From the NCBI RefSeq assembly GCF_002335525.1, contig NZ_BDUF01000011.1:1-64000 (forward strand): a stretch of 64,000 nucleotides of DNA, written 5' to 3'. The translations under genes were made by a program, and so were the position numbers. Shown piece after piece: positions 9,617 to 18,398 of this stretch; the stretch's first letter is position 1, and every line of letters begins with the position of its first letter. Source of the stretch: Effusibacillus lacus (GTDB lineage Bacteria; Bacillota; Bacilli; Tumebacillales; Effusibacillaceae). Below the pieces are notes generated by a model, which worked only from the letters and a program-made list of their open reading frames with translations, had not been told where the DNA came from and made no database searches.

Positions 9617-9646
9617 ATTATAAACAATGAATGCTCGTTCAGTCAA
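9617..9646 (-). promoter_or_regulatory. sigma-A promoter of micro-protein B
   Basis: TTGACT, 18-bp spacer, TATAAT on the minus strand, about 25 bp before the ribosome binding site of the 35-residue ORF. Confidence 0.65.
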
Positions 9647-9754
9647 TGGAATATTTGCCGTATTATATAACAATTTTGTGAACTTTCTTGTCATCTTGTC
9701 CAAGCAGGATTTTTGCAGGAGGAGTGGTATATAGTCAGTCAAGGAGGGAATACG

Positions 9755-11113
9755 TTGAAAAAAATACTTATTCTTTTACTTGTCGTGTTTGCGGTCTTGG
9801 CTGGACCAGGCATGGCAAATGCATCGTCAGGCATCAAAGTCACAATTGACGGCAAAGAACAGCATTATGACCAGCCGCCTGTACTGGTCAACGGGAGAAC
9901 GCTGGTTCCGCTGAGGGGCATATTTGAATCCTTGGGAGCAAAGATCGATTGGAACGGGGATACGCAAACAGTTACGGCAACAAGGGGAAGCACCACCATA
10001 GTGCTTCAAGTCGGGTCAAAGTTGGCGATCAAGAACGGACAGCCTGTCACTCTGGATGTGGAAGCCCAGCTGATCAACGGGCGGACCATGGTGCCTGTCC
10101 GGTTTGTCGGAGAAGCTTTGGGAGCGGGTGTCAACTGGGACAGTGGCACCAATACCGTGGTCATTTCGACTCAAGGCATGACGGCGGAACGGAGAAAGAT
10201 GTCCATCCAGGAAATCGTGGCGGAAAATGACCACAAAGTGGTAATGGTGATCACGGATAACAATTCGCGAGCAAGTGCATTTGCGGTAGGAGACGGATTG
10301 TTTCTCACCAATTACCATGTGGTCGATGAAGCGTCCAAAGCGGTCATTTTGACAAAGGACAAGAAAGAATACGAAGTCCAGGGAATAGTGGCTTACAGTG
10401 AACAGCAGGATTTGGCCCTGCTCAAGACGAAAGAGAAGACGGGAATTCCGTCTGTTAAGTTCGGATCTGCCAAGCAAGCGCAAAAAGGTGAGCATGTCAT
10501 TGCCATCGGGAATCCCCTGAGTCTCTCCAATACCGTTTCAGAAGGGATTATCAGCAGTTTCAGACAAGAATCGGGAGTTGACCTGATACAGATAAGTGTT
10601 CCCGTTACTTTCGGAAGTTCAGGCGGTGCTCTGTTCAACGAATACGGGGAAGTCATCGGGATTACAACGTTGGGTATTATCAATTCCGGGGCTGACCTAA
10701 ACTTTGCTGTTGCCATTGACCACGCAACGCCCTGGTTGGAAACGACCCATCAGGATTTTGATAAACTTGAGGCTTCGTTCCCTGAAGAAAACGCCGTAAT
10801 CAAATCCCTTAAAGAGCGCATCAAGAAGCACGTTGTAGACGGAATGTACAAGAACAACCTGGGATTGTCCACGACAGAGGCGGCCATGTTCCTGGAGTTG
10901 ACGGATGAGACGGATCTAAAGGCGTTTTCCGGATTATCCGAACAGGGGAAGAAGCGATTGATGCTTACCTATACGGCTGAAAACTGGGGAGATGTCCTCG
11001 GAGTCGATTATTGTTACACCTATGTGGTATACGGGAAAAAGAAGCTGGTTGCAGCAACGATCACCTACGGAATGTCCGTTGACGAAGTGGAGCTTGTGTA
11101 TCCGGAGCAGTAG
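9755..11113 (+). CDS. secreted trypsin-like serine protease with copper-amine-oxidase N-type domain
   Basis: A TTG start at 9755 behind AAGGAGGG gives a classical signal peptide (MKKILILLLVVFAVLAG...ANA-SSG), so the protein is exported. Residues of about 30-140 form two copies of the LVNGRTLVPLR / LINGRTMVPVR motif of the copper amine oxidase N-terminal (stalk) domain, a cell-surface module. Residues of about 160-330 are an S1C/HtrA-type protease with the triad His (NYHVVDEA, near 187), Asp (QDLALLK, near 218) and Ser (FGSSGGA, near 287). There is no PDZ domain; the last 120 residues are an unassigned domain. It probably degrades or processes envelope proteins. A terminator follows directly. 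Confidence 0.88.
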   Translation: MKKILILLLVVFAVLAGPGMANASSGIKVTIDGKEQHYDQPPVLVNGRTLVPLRGIFESLGAKIDWNGDTQTVTATRGSTTIVLQVGSKLAIKNGQPVTLDVEAQLINGRTMVPVRFVGEALGAGVNWDSGTNTVVISTQGMTAERRKMSIQEIVAENDHKVVMVITDNNSRASAFAVGDGLFLTNYHVVDEASKAVILTKDKKEYEVQGIVAYSEQQDLALLKTKEKTGIPSVKFGSAKQAQKGEHVIAIGNPLSLSNTVSEGIISSFRQESGVDLIQISVPVTFGSSGGALFNEYGEVIGITTLGIINSGADLNFAVAIDHATPWLETTHQDFDKLEASFPEENAVIKSLKERIKKHVVDGMYKNNLGLSTTEAAMFLELTDETDLKAFSGLSEQGKKRLMLTYTAENWGDVLGVDYCYTYVVYGKKKLVAATITYGMSVDEVELVYPEQ

Positions 11114-11139
11114 ACTCTTTCGCAGCCAATCTACTCCCA

Positions 11140-11168
11140 CCCGCCCATTGCCGGGCGGTGTTTTCTTT
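11140..11168 (+). terminator. terminator of the exported protease gene
   Basis: CCGCCC-attgc-CGGGCGG-type hairpin followed by TGTTTTCTTTT. Confidence 0.75.
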
Positions 11169-11169
11169 T

Positions 11170-11535
11170 GGCCTAGCCCGCCACTCCCGCAAAGCTCACG
11201 AGGGTGCCAAGTTTGCCATTGAACAAGGAAAGGCAAAGGAATACCATGAGGCAGTCTTTCGGGCGCAGTTTCAAGAGGAACGCAATATCGACAATTTGGA
11301 TACCCTGATCGAAATTGCAGGCAGTATCGGTCTTGACCAAACAGCTTTCAAAGAAGCTCTCGAAAGCGGGAAGTATGAAGCGCAAGTGCTGGCGGATACC
11401 CGTTTGGCGGATCAGATTGGGGTGACCGGCGTCCCCTGTTTTGTGGCAGGCAACCGCGGGGCATTCGGCGTACAGAGTTATCAAGCTCTGGAAAGGTTGC
11501 TGGAAGGAAAAGATCTATACTTGGATATGGAGTGA
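11170..11535 (+). pseudogene. DsbA/FrnE-family oxidoreductase, C-terminal remnant
   Basis: About 120 codons match the helical insert and C-terminal half of DsbA-like FrnE proteins (AKFAIEQGKAKEYHEAVFRA, LIEIAGSIGLD, GVTGVPCFVAGN with the cis-Pro loop). The N-terminal thioredoxin half with the CxxC active site is missing, and the frame runs directly out of the preceding gene's terminator, with no promoter or ribosome binding site. The family is normally about 210-240 residues. The remnant therefore looks like the survivor of a 5' deletion. Confidence 0.75.
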
Positions 11536-11560
11536 CAGCGGCGAATTTCGCCGCTGTTTT
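11535..11560 (+). terminator. terminator after the DsbA remnant
   Basis: ACAGCGGCGAA-T-TTCGCCGCTGT perfect hairpin with a run of six T. Confidence 0.85.
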
Positions 11561-11622
11561 TTCGTCATACAAGTAACAGATGAGGCATAAATAAGAGATT
11601 GAGTCGTATGAGGGAGGGAATC

Positions 11623-12321
11623 ATGAACCCAACTTTATTTGATCAATCTTGGAGCCGCAGTTGGCAGACCAACCGTCTTGTCGCAATGGTGAAAGAACCT
11701 GACACCATCTTTGTTTACTGGGAGTTGGAAGATCTTCGAAAGAGGCTGATCAGCGAGCATTTTCAGGCCGATTGGAACTCTCTTCCCTTCTTCCTGCAAG
11801 TGTACGATGTCACCCATCTCGGCTTTAACGGGTACAATGCAAATTCCACCCGGAGAATCCAGGTGCACCCGTTGTCCGACAACTGGTACATTCACAACCT
11901 TGAGCCAGGAAGACACTATCAATTGGACTTTGGCACCACCACATTGTCAGGACATTTCTTTGCAATCCTGCGATCCAACATTGTGGAGACACCCCGCTTT
12001 CCCCCGCAGTACCGAATGGAACCTTCAGTCCGGTTTGGCACGCTTCACACACGTGATCATTTCTTCGATACTTGTACCTCTCTTCCGAACACAGTAACCG
12101 TACACAAGTACCCTGAATCCCAACGTGCAAACACAAGCGTACCGGTTCCAACCAAAAGGACAGCAACTCCCACATCTGTTCTGGAAGTGAGTATGTCAGA
12201 GACGGAGAAACACGGTGAGCCATCCAATCGAATGACCACTCCTGAACCTGTTCCCGACCAGCCTTGGGGTGATCAGTTTGACGGGTACACTCTGGTCGGG
12301 GAAAAAGGGGGCTGCTGCTGA
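11623..12321 (+). CDS. DUF4912 domain protein
   Basis: A 232-residue protein starting at ATG 11623 behind AGGGAGGGA. The N-terminal 140 residues match DUF4912 (LVAMVKEPDTIFVYWEL, then FLQVYDVT and the Y-I-H-N-L-E-P-G-R-H-Y-Q-L-D-F strand pair), a beta-sandwich domain often found next to GH57 and glucan-synthesis genes. The C-terminal third is polar, Pro/Thr-rich and probably disordered. The TGATG overlap with the next gene shows operon coupling. It may be a carbohydrate-binding or scaffold component of the glucan pathway; this is inferred from context. Confidence 0.85.
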   Translation: MNPTLFDQSWSRSWQTNRLVAMVKEPDTIFVYWELEDLRKRLISEHFQADWNSLPFFLQVYDVTHLGFNGYNANSTRRIQVHPLSDNWYIHNLEPGRHYQLDFGTTTLSGHFFAILRSNIVETPRFPPQYRMEPSVRFGTLHTRDHFFDTCTSLPNTVTVHKYPESQRANTSVPVPTKRTATPTSVLEVSMSETEKHGEPSNRMTTPEPVPDQPWGDQFDGYTLVGEKGGCC

Positions 12322-14123
12322 TGGCCAAAGGATATCTGGCGCTGGTTCTGCATGCTCACCTGCCTTATGTAAGGCATCCCGAAAGTGACAAGTACCTGGA
12401 GGAACGGTGGCTGTTTGAGGCGCTTACGGAGACGTACATTCCGCTTCTGCAAGTGTTTCGGGGTCTGGTGCGGGATGGGGTGGATTTTCGGATTACCATT
12501 TCCATCACCCCGACGCTGCTTTCCATGTTGACGGATGAATTGCTGCAGCAAAGGTACCTGCAGCACCTGGATCGTTTGATTGAACTGGCAGACAGGGAAG
12601 TGACACGGACCTCCAATTCCCCTGATTTCAACCGGCTGGCCCGGCATTATGCGGACACTTTCACAAGCGTTCGATCCTTTTATCTCCAGAATGGTTGCAA
12701 TCCGGTTACCGTTTTCCGCGATTTGCAGGAGCTTGGCAAGCTGGAGATCATCACATCCGCAGCCACGCATGCCTTTCTGCCCCTGATGATGACCGAAGAA
12801 GCGATACGCGCCCAGATTCGGACCGGTGTTGATATCTACCAATCGCACTTCGGCCGGCCCCCCAGGGGAATCTGGTTGCCGGAATGCGGATTTATGCCCG
12901 GCCTGGACCTGATTTTAAAGGAATGTGGAATTGAGTATTTCTTTACCGATTCCCACGGTGTTGAGACTGGAGAGCCGGTCCCGGTGTTCGGCACGCTTTC
13001 GCCTGTTCTTACCCCGCATGGCGTTGCCGCGTTTCCCCGCGACCGGGAATCATCCCAACAGGTGTGGAGCGCTCGAGAGGGGTACCCTGGGGATTATGAC
13101 TACCGGGAATATTACCGGGATATCGGATTTGACCTGGACTTTGAAACTGTCGCTCCGTACATTCACCCGGACGGAATCCGGGTGAATACGGGTATCAAAT
13201 ATTTTCGGATCACCGGCGGCGGCGAACAAAAGGAACCGTACAATCCGGATTGGGCCAGGGAGAAAGCGGCCCGTCACGCGGAGCATTTCCTGTTTAACCG
13301 GCAGAAACAGGCGGATCATTGGGCTTGGCACATGGGACGCAAGCCGGTAATTGTGGCCCCGTATGATGCGGAGCTGTTTGGTCACTGGTGGTATGAAGGG
13401 CCGGTCTGGTTAGACATGCTGCTGAGAAAGATTCACTTTGACCAGGATACGGTGAAGACCCTAACGCCGTCCGAATACCTGGAACTCTATTTCGACTATC
13501 AGGTATGCCGTTTGCCCATGTCCTCCTGGGGCCGGAACGGGTACGCCGATGTATGGCTTAGGGGAGAGAATGATTGGATCTATCCCGCATTGCACCAAGT
13601 GGAACAGCGCATGGTGGAACTGGCGAACGTGCATGAGAATCCCAATCCGATTGCAGAACGGGCTCTGAAGCAGGCAGCCCGGGAACTGATGTTGGCCCAA
13701 AGCAGCGACTGGGCGTTCATCATGGACAACAAGACGATGGTCGAATATGCAGTCAAGCGAACCAAACAGCATGTAAATCGGTTTACCCGGCTGTATGAAA
13801 TGTTGAAGTCCGGAATCATCGACCCCGATTGGCTGACGCAATTGGAAGAGATCGACAATCTGTTTCCCGGTCTGGATTACAGGGTCTATCGATCCAAGCA
13901 ACGGATTCGACAATACCATGCTGATCCCAAACGACCCCGTGTCATGATGCTGTCCTGGGAATTTCCGCCGATGACAGTGGGTGGACTCGCAAGACATGTG
14001 TATGACCTTTCCCGCTATTTGGTACGCAATGGATGGGAGGTGCATGTGGTAACCGCCGAAATCGGCGAGTCCCCCCATATGAAATGGTGGAGGGGGTACA
14101 TGTGCACCGGGTTCATGTCATGA
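12321..14123 (+). CDS. GH57 1,4-alpha-glucan branching enzyme domain (5' part of a frameshifted GH57-GT4 fusion)
   Basis: Residues 1-520 are a GH57/DUF1957 enzyme of the 1,4-alpha-glucan branching type: the HAHLPYVRHPE entry motif, the catalytic nucleophile region GIWLPECGF (Glu near 188) and the acid/base region APYDAELFGHWWYEG (Asp near 349). From about residue 535 the frame enters a GT4 N-terminus (MLSWEFPPMTVGGLARHVY), then hits a stop after a CCCCCC run at about 14071. The rest of the glycosyltransferase continues in the -1 frame. GH57-GT4 fusions occur in related Bacillota, so the gene was probably one open frame. The branching domain itself looks complete. Confidence 0.88.
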   Translation: MAKGYLALVLHAHLPYVRHPESDKYLEERWLFEALTETYIPLLQVFRGLVRDGVDFRITISITPTLLSMLTDELLQQRYLQHLDRLIELADREVTRTSNSPDFNRLARHYADTFTSVRSFYLQNGCNPVTVFRDLQELGKLEIITSAATHAFLPLMMTEEAIRAQIRTGVDIYQSHFGRPPRGIWLPECGFMPGLDLILKECGIEYFFTDSHGVETGEPVPVFGTLSPVLTPHGVAAFPRDRESSQQVWSAREGYPGDYDYREYYRDIGFDLDFETVAPYIHPDGIRVNTGIKYFRITGGGEQKEPYNPDWAREKAARHAEHFLFNRQKQADHWAWHMGRKPVIVAPYDAELFGHWWYEGPVWLDMLLRKIHFDQDTVKTLTPSEYLELYFDYQVCRLPMSSWGRNGYADVWLRGENDWIYPALHQVEQRMVELANVHENPNPIAERALKQAARELMLAQSSDWAFIMDNKTMVEYAVKRTKQHVNRFTRLYEMLKSGIIDPDWLTQLEEIDNLFPGLDYRVYRSKQRIRQYHADPKRPRVMMLSWEFPPMTVGGLARHVYDLSRYLVRNGWEVHVVTAEIGESPHMKWWRGYMCTGFMS

Positions 14124-15130
14124 AGCCCGATGGCGGAGAATTTGTCCACTGGGCGTTCCAGTTGAATCTGATGATGCTGGATGCCTGTCGAATGCTGGCA
14201 GATTCAGGGCTCCGGTTTGATTTGATTCACGCCCATGACTGGCTTGTCTGTTATGCGGCAAAGACCTTGAAGAATCTGTTTGAATTGCCGCTTGTCGCCA
14301 CTATCCACGCAACCGAACACGGCCGCAATCAGGGAATCCATACCGAACTCCAGAGATATATCAGCAGCATGGAATGGAAGCTGACCTATGAAGCGCAGCG
14401 TGTCATTGTTTGCAGTACCTACATGCAGGAGGAAGTGGAACGAGTGTTTCAACTGCCACACGGGAAGCTGGAAGTGATCCCCAATGGGGTCGACCCGGAG
14501 CTTCTGGGACAAAGGGAACAACATATCGGTGCGAAGCATCGATATGCGGGGGAGAACGAACGAATTGTGCTGTTTGTCGGACGGCTCGTCCGGGAAAAAG
14601 GGGTCCATACCCTGTTGGAAGCGGTGCCTTCCATCCTTGCTGATTGCCCGGAGGCCAAGGTTGTCATTGCCGGGAAGGGACCGGCGAAAGAAGAACTGGA
14701 GCAGTTGACAGACCGGTTGGGGATTCGGGGTAAGGTTCTGTTTGCCGGATTCGTGTCGGACGAGGAACGAAACCGGCTGTATGGAATGGCCGATGTTGCC
14801 GTGTTTCCCAGCCTGTATGAGCCCTTCGGAATAGTGGCCTTGGAAGCGATGGCGGCAGGGGTGCCGGTTGTCGTTGCCGATGTGGGAGGGTTGGCCGATG
14901 TGGTGCAGAATGGACACAACGGATTAAAAATGCTGCCTGGAGACGCCTGCTCCCTGTCGCGCCAGATACGGGATCTGCTGGCCAATCCCCAATGGGCCAA
15001 ACGATTGGCAGAAACGGCGCTTAATGAAATCGGGCGGTACAACTGGAACCGGATCGCCCAGCAAACGATTGATGCATATAAGAAAGTTACGCGGAAAACT
15101 GCCAACCTGGTTGAGGGGGTTATCTCATGA
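14076..15130 (+). CDS. GT4 glycosyltransferase (3' part of the GH57-GT4 fusion)
   Basis: The reading frame carries the rest of a GT-B fold glycosyltransferase family 4: HAHDWL in the N-lobe, VIPNGVDP at the linker, [11 protein letters not shown] at the start of the C-lobe and the E-x7-E-like nucleotide-sugar motif [18 protein letters not shown]. It is in frame -1 relative to the GH57 part and has no credible own ribosome binding site, so it is the distal half of the same protein. Its sequence from [12 protein letters not shown] continues the preceding WEVHVVTAEIG strand. It probably transfers glucose to a glucan in the starch/glycogen-synthase manner. The stop overlaps the next ATG. Confidence 0.85.
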
Positions 15131-16200
15131 AAGCCGTGATTATGGCGGGAGGAAAAGGGACCCGTTTGCGTCCGTTGACCTGTCATCTGCCGAAGCCGAT
15201 GGTGCCGCTGTTGGATCGTCCTTGCATGGAATACATTATTGATTTGCTGAAGCGACACGGGACCACTGAAATTGCGGTTACGGTGCAATACCTGCCCCAG
15301 ATGATCAAGAATCACTTTGGGGACGGGACGGAGTTTGGCGTCAAGCTTCGGTACTTTGAAGAAACTTCACCGCTTGGCACTGCCGGCAGCGTGAAAAATG
15401 CGGCCGAATTCCTCGATGGGACTTTCCTGGTAATCAGCGGCGATGCACTGACAGACTTTAACCTGAGCAAAGCCGTTGCTTTTCACGAAGAGAAGAAGGC
15501 TCTCGGAACGCTGGTTCTGACCCAAGTGGACATTCCGCTCGAATATGGGATAGTGATGACAGAACCGGATGGCAGGATTGTCAGGTTTCTCGAGAAGCCA
15601 AGTTGGAGCGAAGTTTTCAGCGATACGGTGAATACGGGGATTTACGTATTGGAGCCGGAAATCCTGAATCTGTTTGAGCCAGGCCGGGCATATGATTTCA
15701 GCAAGGATTTGTTTCCGCTCATGTTACGCCTTGGTCTTCCTTTGTACGGGTATGTGGCGGAAGGATACTGGTCGGATGTTGGCAATCTCACTCAGTACCG
15801 GCAGGCCCAATTTGACATACTGGACGGTCTGGTAGGAGTGAAAATTCCGGGGATTGAAGCATTTCCCGGCGTCTGGCTGGGGGAGAATGTCACCATTCAC
15901 GATCTTGTACGGTTGGAAGGGCCGGTTTTTATCGGGAAAGGTACAGTTGTTGAATCGGATGTTCGAATCGGTCCGTACACAATTATTGGCCGGCACAACT
16001 GGCTGGGGCGGAAGGCGGAGGTAGAACGGTCCGTCATATGGGTGCGGAACTACATCGGCACATCTGCCTGCTTGTCCGGTGCCACCCTTTGCAATCATGT
16101 ACGCATCGGCGACGGGGCTGTTGTCAATGAAGATGCGGTCATTGGAGACAAGAGTTGGATTGGGGATCTGTCGGTACTTCACACCAGAACTGGCTTCTGA
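15127..16200 (+). CDS. sugar-phosphate nucleotidyltransferase, truncated (PMM domain lost)
   Basis: The N-terminal 235 residues are a complete nucleotidyltransferase ([59 protein letters not shown]). A left-handed beta-helix of hexapeptide repeats follows and then stops abruptly in SVLHTRTGF. Homologues of this form, annotated as mannose-1-phosphate guanylyltransferase, usually continue with more hexapeptides and a 400-residue phosphomannomutase domain. A fragment of that domain ([24 protein letters not shown]) is still readable in another frame at about 16165-16257, so an internal deletion removed the junction. The nucleotidyltransferase may still work and supply activated sugar to the neighbouring GT4. 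Confidence 0.85.
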   Translation: MKAVIMAGGKGTRLRPLTCHLPKPMVPLLDRPCMEYIIDLLKRHGTTEIAVTVQYLPQMIKNHFGDGTEFGVKLRYFEETSPLGTAGSVKNAAEFLDGTFLVISGDALTDFNLSKAVAFHEEKKALGTLVLTQVDIPLEYGIVMTEPDGRIVRFLEKPSWSEVFSDTVNTGIYVLEPEILNLFEPGRAYDFSKDLFPLMLRLGLPLYGYVAEGYWSDVGNLTQYRQAQFDILDGLVGVKIPGIEAFPGVWLGENVTIHDLVRLEGPVFIGKGTVVESDVRIGPYTIIGRHNWLGRKAEVERSVIWVRNYIGTSACLSGATLCNHVRIGDGAVVNEDAVIGDKSWIGDLSVLHTRTGF

Positions 16201-16260
16201 AGTGGCTGCCGCCTACGGGGCGATTCTTGGCAAAGGAGCAACCGCAAAGTGGTCGTCCAA
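16165..16260 (+). pseudogene. phosphomannomutase-domain fragment
   Basis: In the frame offset from the upstream gene, a stretch reads as the first helix and strand of a ManB-type phosphohexomutase ([22 protein letters not shown]) and then degenerates and stops. It is the only trace of the C-terminal mutase half of the preceding protein. Confidence 0.55.
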
Positions 16261-16337
16261 AGCAGTTCCCCTTTGAAAGGAATACAAGCAGAGGATTGCG
16301 AAATACCCGTAAGCCTGCAGTTTATACTCTTTCTGAA

Positions 16338-16367
16338 GGAGAACCTGATACCAGGTCTCCTTTTTTG
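16338..16367 (+). terminator. terminator of the glucan operon
   Basis: GGAGAACCTG-atac-CAGGTCTCC hairpin (one bulge) followed by TTTTTT. Confidence 0.75.
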
Positions 16368-16439
16368 CTTGATGGCACATGATAATCCGGAAAACGGGGA
16401 TAATAGTATCTGGAGAACACATCCGAGGAGGAAACTCAA

Positions 16440-16754
16440 ATGTACAACACCCAGAACATGTTCCAACAGTTGAACCAGTGCCGCCAATTGATGCAGCAAG
16501 TCATTCAGGAGACTCAAGAACACAGTCAAATGTACCAGCAAATGATCCAGCAGGAATCCCAAAACGCTCAAATGCTACAGCAAATAATCCAGCGTGAACG
16601 CATGGCGGTTCAAAATCTGCAGCATGCTCTTCAAGGACACCAAAATGCGGTTCAGCGTCTGCAACAAGCTACGCAGATGTGCAACACGCTTGAACAGGGA
16701 CTCCGCAGCACAGTAAACCAGATGGGAATGCAGCCGGTTGGCGCCGGAATCTAA
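16440..16754 (+). CDS. small glutamine-rich coiled-coil protein
   Basis: A 104-residue protein starting behind GAGGAGG. It is strikingly rich in Gln and Met (LMQQVIQETQEHSQMYQQMIQQ...) with a heptad-like pattern, so it is probably a continuous coiled coil. Composition and size recall small spore or coat-associated proteins of Bacillota, but no family is recognised. It lies between two terminators/promoters and is probably monocistronic. Confidence 0.7.
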   Translation: MYNTQNMFQQLNQCRQLMQQVIQETQEHSQMYQQMIQQESQNAQMLQQIIQRERMAVQNLQHALQGHQNAVQRLQQATQMCNTLEQGLRSTVNQMGMQPVGAGI

Positions 16755-16763
16755 AATTATGGA

Positions 16764-16792
16764 TTGACAATGACAGATGCCGTTCCTGTATA
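16764..16792 (+). promoter_or_regulatory. putative sigma-A promoter of the GH15 gene
   Basis: TTGACA, 17-bp spacer, TGTATA; about 118 bp upstream of the GH15 start. Confidence 0.55.
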
Positions 16793-16909
16793 TGCAGGGG
16801 CGGCTTGTTTGTGTGTTTGCTTTGGACCATTTTGGGGACGGAAGCGTATACAAGAGATAGGAGGAGAATTTCGCTTCCCGGTTGGTCACATCACTGAAGG
16901 GAGGTTGCC

Positions 16910-17941
16910 ATGAAAGCGCTACATGACGTTCTCGAATCAATGCGATTGCCCAATGGCACCTATATCGCCAGTCCCTCGCAGGATTACTCCTATGTCTGGA
17001 TCCGTGATGTATGCTATGCGGTTCTCCCCTATCTTACCTCTAATTGTGACCGCTATCAGAAAACATATCATGCCTTGCTGGACCTGTTCTTGCGCTATGA
17101 ATGGAAAATCGACATCCATACGAAAAAAAAGCCGGTTCTTCCTTACGAATACATTCATGCCCGTTATTCGAAAGACTTAATGGAATTGACAGTTCCATGG
17201 GGGCACGCACAAAACGATTCCATCGGGTTATTCCTTTGGGGAACGGGAGTGGGAATCCGGCAAGGAAAGCCCATGATTCGAAGTGATGCGGACCGCCGGA
17301 TCCTGCAAAAATTGGTGGATTATCTCGCATGCCTGGAATACTGGCAGGAACCGGACAATGGCATGTGGGAGGAAACGGTTGAAATCCACTCTTCCAGTGT
17401 GGGTGCCTGTGTGGCCGGGTTAAAGTCCATTAACATGCTGGTTGACATACCGGCCCATCTGATTGAGAAAGGGGAGGCGGCTCTCCGTCAGCTCTTGCCC
17501 CGGGAGAGTTTTTCAAAGCAAACCGATCTGGCGCTTCTGTCGTTAATCTATCCGTTTGGAGTTGTATCGAGAAACATGGCACAACGTATTCTCGAAGATG
17601 TTACAAGTACACTTGAGCGAAAATTCGGCTGCATCCGCTATTTGGGGGATCGCTACTACAACGGGGGCCGGGAAGCCGAATGGTGCTTCGGCTTCCCCTG
17701 GCTGGGGTTATGTTACTCCATGCTGGGTGAGGATCGGAAAGCTCATGAGTACTGGGAGAAAACCATAAGCATCCTGCCTGAGGATGGAACCATTCCCGAA
17801 CTGTACATTGGCGGCACCGACCGCCCCAATGGCAACAAACCGTTGGCATGGGCGGTGGCAATGGCGATTCTTCTGCAAGAAAGGATTGAACAAAGCGCCA
17901 CGGTTGGAAAAAATCGAGAAAAGATGTACGATAAGATATAG
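16910..17941 (+). CDS. GH15-family glucoamylase-like protein
   Basis: A 343-residue single-domain (alpha/alpha)6-barrel protein of the GH15 type. Motifs seen are SYVWIRDVCYAV near the N-terminus (substrate-binding Trp-x-R-D), WGHAQNDSIGLFLW, a MWEE segment that may hold the catalytic acid and GGREAEWCFGFPW, which may hold the second carboxylate. No signal peptide is present, so it acts in the cytoplasm. With the nearby branching enzyme and GT4 it suggests turnover of an intracellular alpha-glucan; substrate and exact specificity are inferred. Start ATG 16910 is preceded by GGGAGG. Confidence 0.85.
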   Translation: MKALHDVLESMRLPNGTYIASPSQDYSYVWIRDVCYAVLPYLTSNCDRYQKTYHALLDLFLRYEWKIDIHTKKKPVLPYEYIHARYSKDLMELTVPWGHAQNDSIGLFLWGTGVGIRQGKPMIRSDADRRILQKLVDYLACLEYWQEPDNGMWEETVEIHSSSVGACVAGLKSINMLVDIPAHLIEKGEAALRQLLPRESFSKQTDLALLSLIYPFGVVSRNMAQRILEDVTSTLERKFGCIRYLGDRYYNGGREAEWCFGFPWLGLCYSMLGEDRKAHEYWEKTISILPEDGTIPELYIGGTDRPNGNKPLAWAVAMAILLQERIEQSATVGKNREKMYDKI

Positions 17942-17964
17942 CACACACAGGGATGGGATCAGGC

Positions 17965-18306
17965 ATGAGATATGGGTTTGAATACGACGAACGACTGGGG
18001 ATCAAGCTGCCAAAGCTGACGGTGGAATGGGAAGAACTGAGTCCGGAAGAGCGTCACGAGATGATACTTGAATGGGAGAAGATTAAAGCCCGGATTCCCG
18101 ACCGGATCATGGAGCTTGAGAGAGAAATCGATACCCGACAGTTGCGGGTAGCGCAAGAAGAGGATTGGGAAGCTGTTTGCCGCCTATACGGAGAAATCTA
18201 TTCGCTGGCAAGCATCATCAATGATCTGCACATCTGGACACGGGTCAACCAGGATTTCGACATGGACCCCGGCACATCGGAAGAACACGAAACCCGTGAA
18301 AAATAA
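17965..18306 (+). CDS. conserved hypothetical acidic protein
   Basis: About 113 residues, beginning MRYGFEYDERLGIKLPKL, then a helical Glu-rich body (SPEERHEMILEWEKIKARIPDRIMELE). An upstream ATG at 17953 is possible; neither has a strong ribosome binding site. It follows the GH15 gene by 24 nt and probably shares its transcript, ending at the strong hairpin at 18336. Function unknown. Confidence 0.65.
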   Translation: MRYGFEYDERLGIKLPKLTVEWEELSPEERHEMILEWEKIKARIPDRIMELEREIDTRQLRVAQEEDWEAVCRLYGEIYSLASIINDLHIWTRVNQDFDMDPGTSEEHETREK

Positions 18307-18335
18307 ACTTTGGTTGATACGATAAATCAAAGTAA

Positions 18336-18373
18336 GAGGGCTGTCCTCACAAGCATGTGTGGGACAGCCCTGT
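18336..18373. terminator. strong hairpin terminator between convergent genes
   Basis: AGGGCTGTCC ... GGGACAGCCCT stem extended by CACA/TGTG. It lies between the plus-strand hypothetical gene and the minus-strand membrane gene. Confidence 0.7.
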
Positions 18374-18398
18374 TGTATTTAAAACCGGGCATTTCAGA

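Noticed and set aside
14066-14082. Canonical -1 ribosomal frameshift heptamer at the GH57-GT4 junction
   Set aside because: The zero-frame codons TCC CCC CAT do not form an X_XXY_YYZ heptamer and no clear downstream pseudoknot was seen; an indel is simpler.
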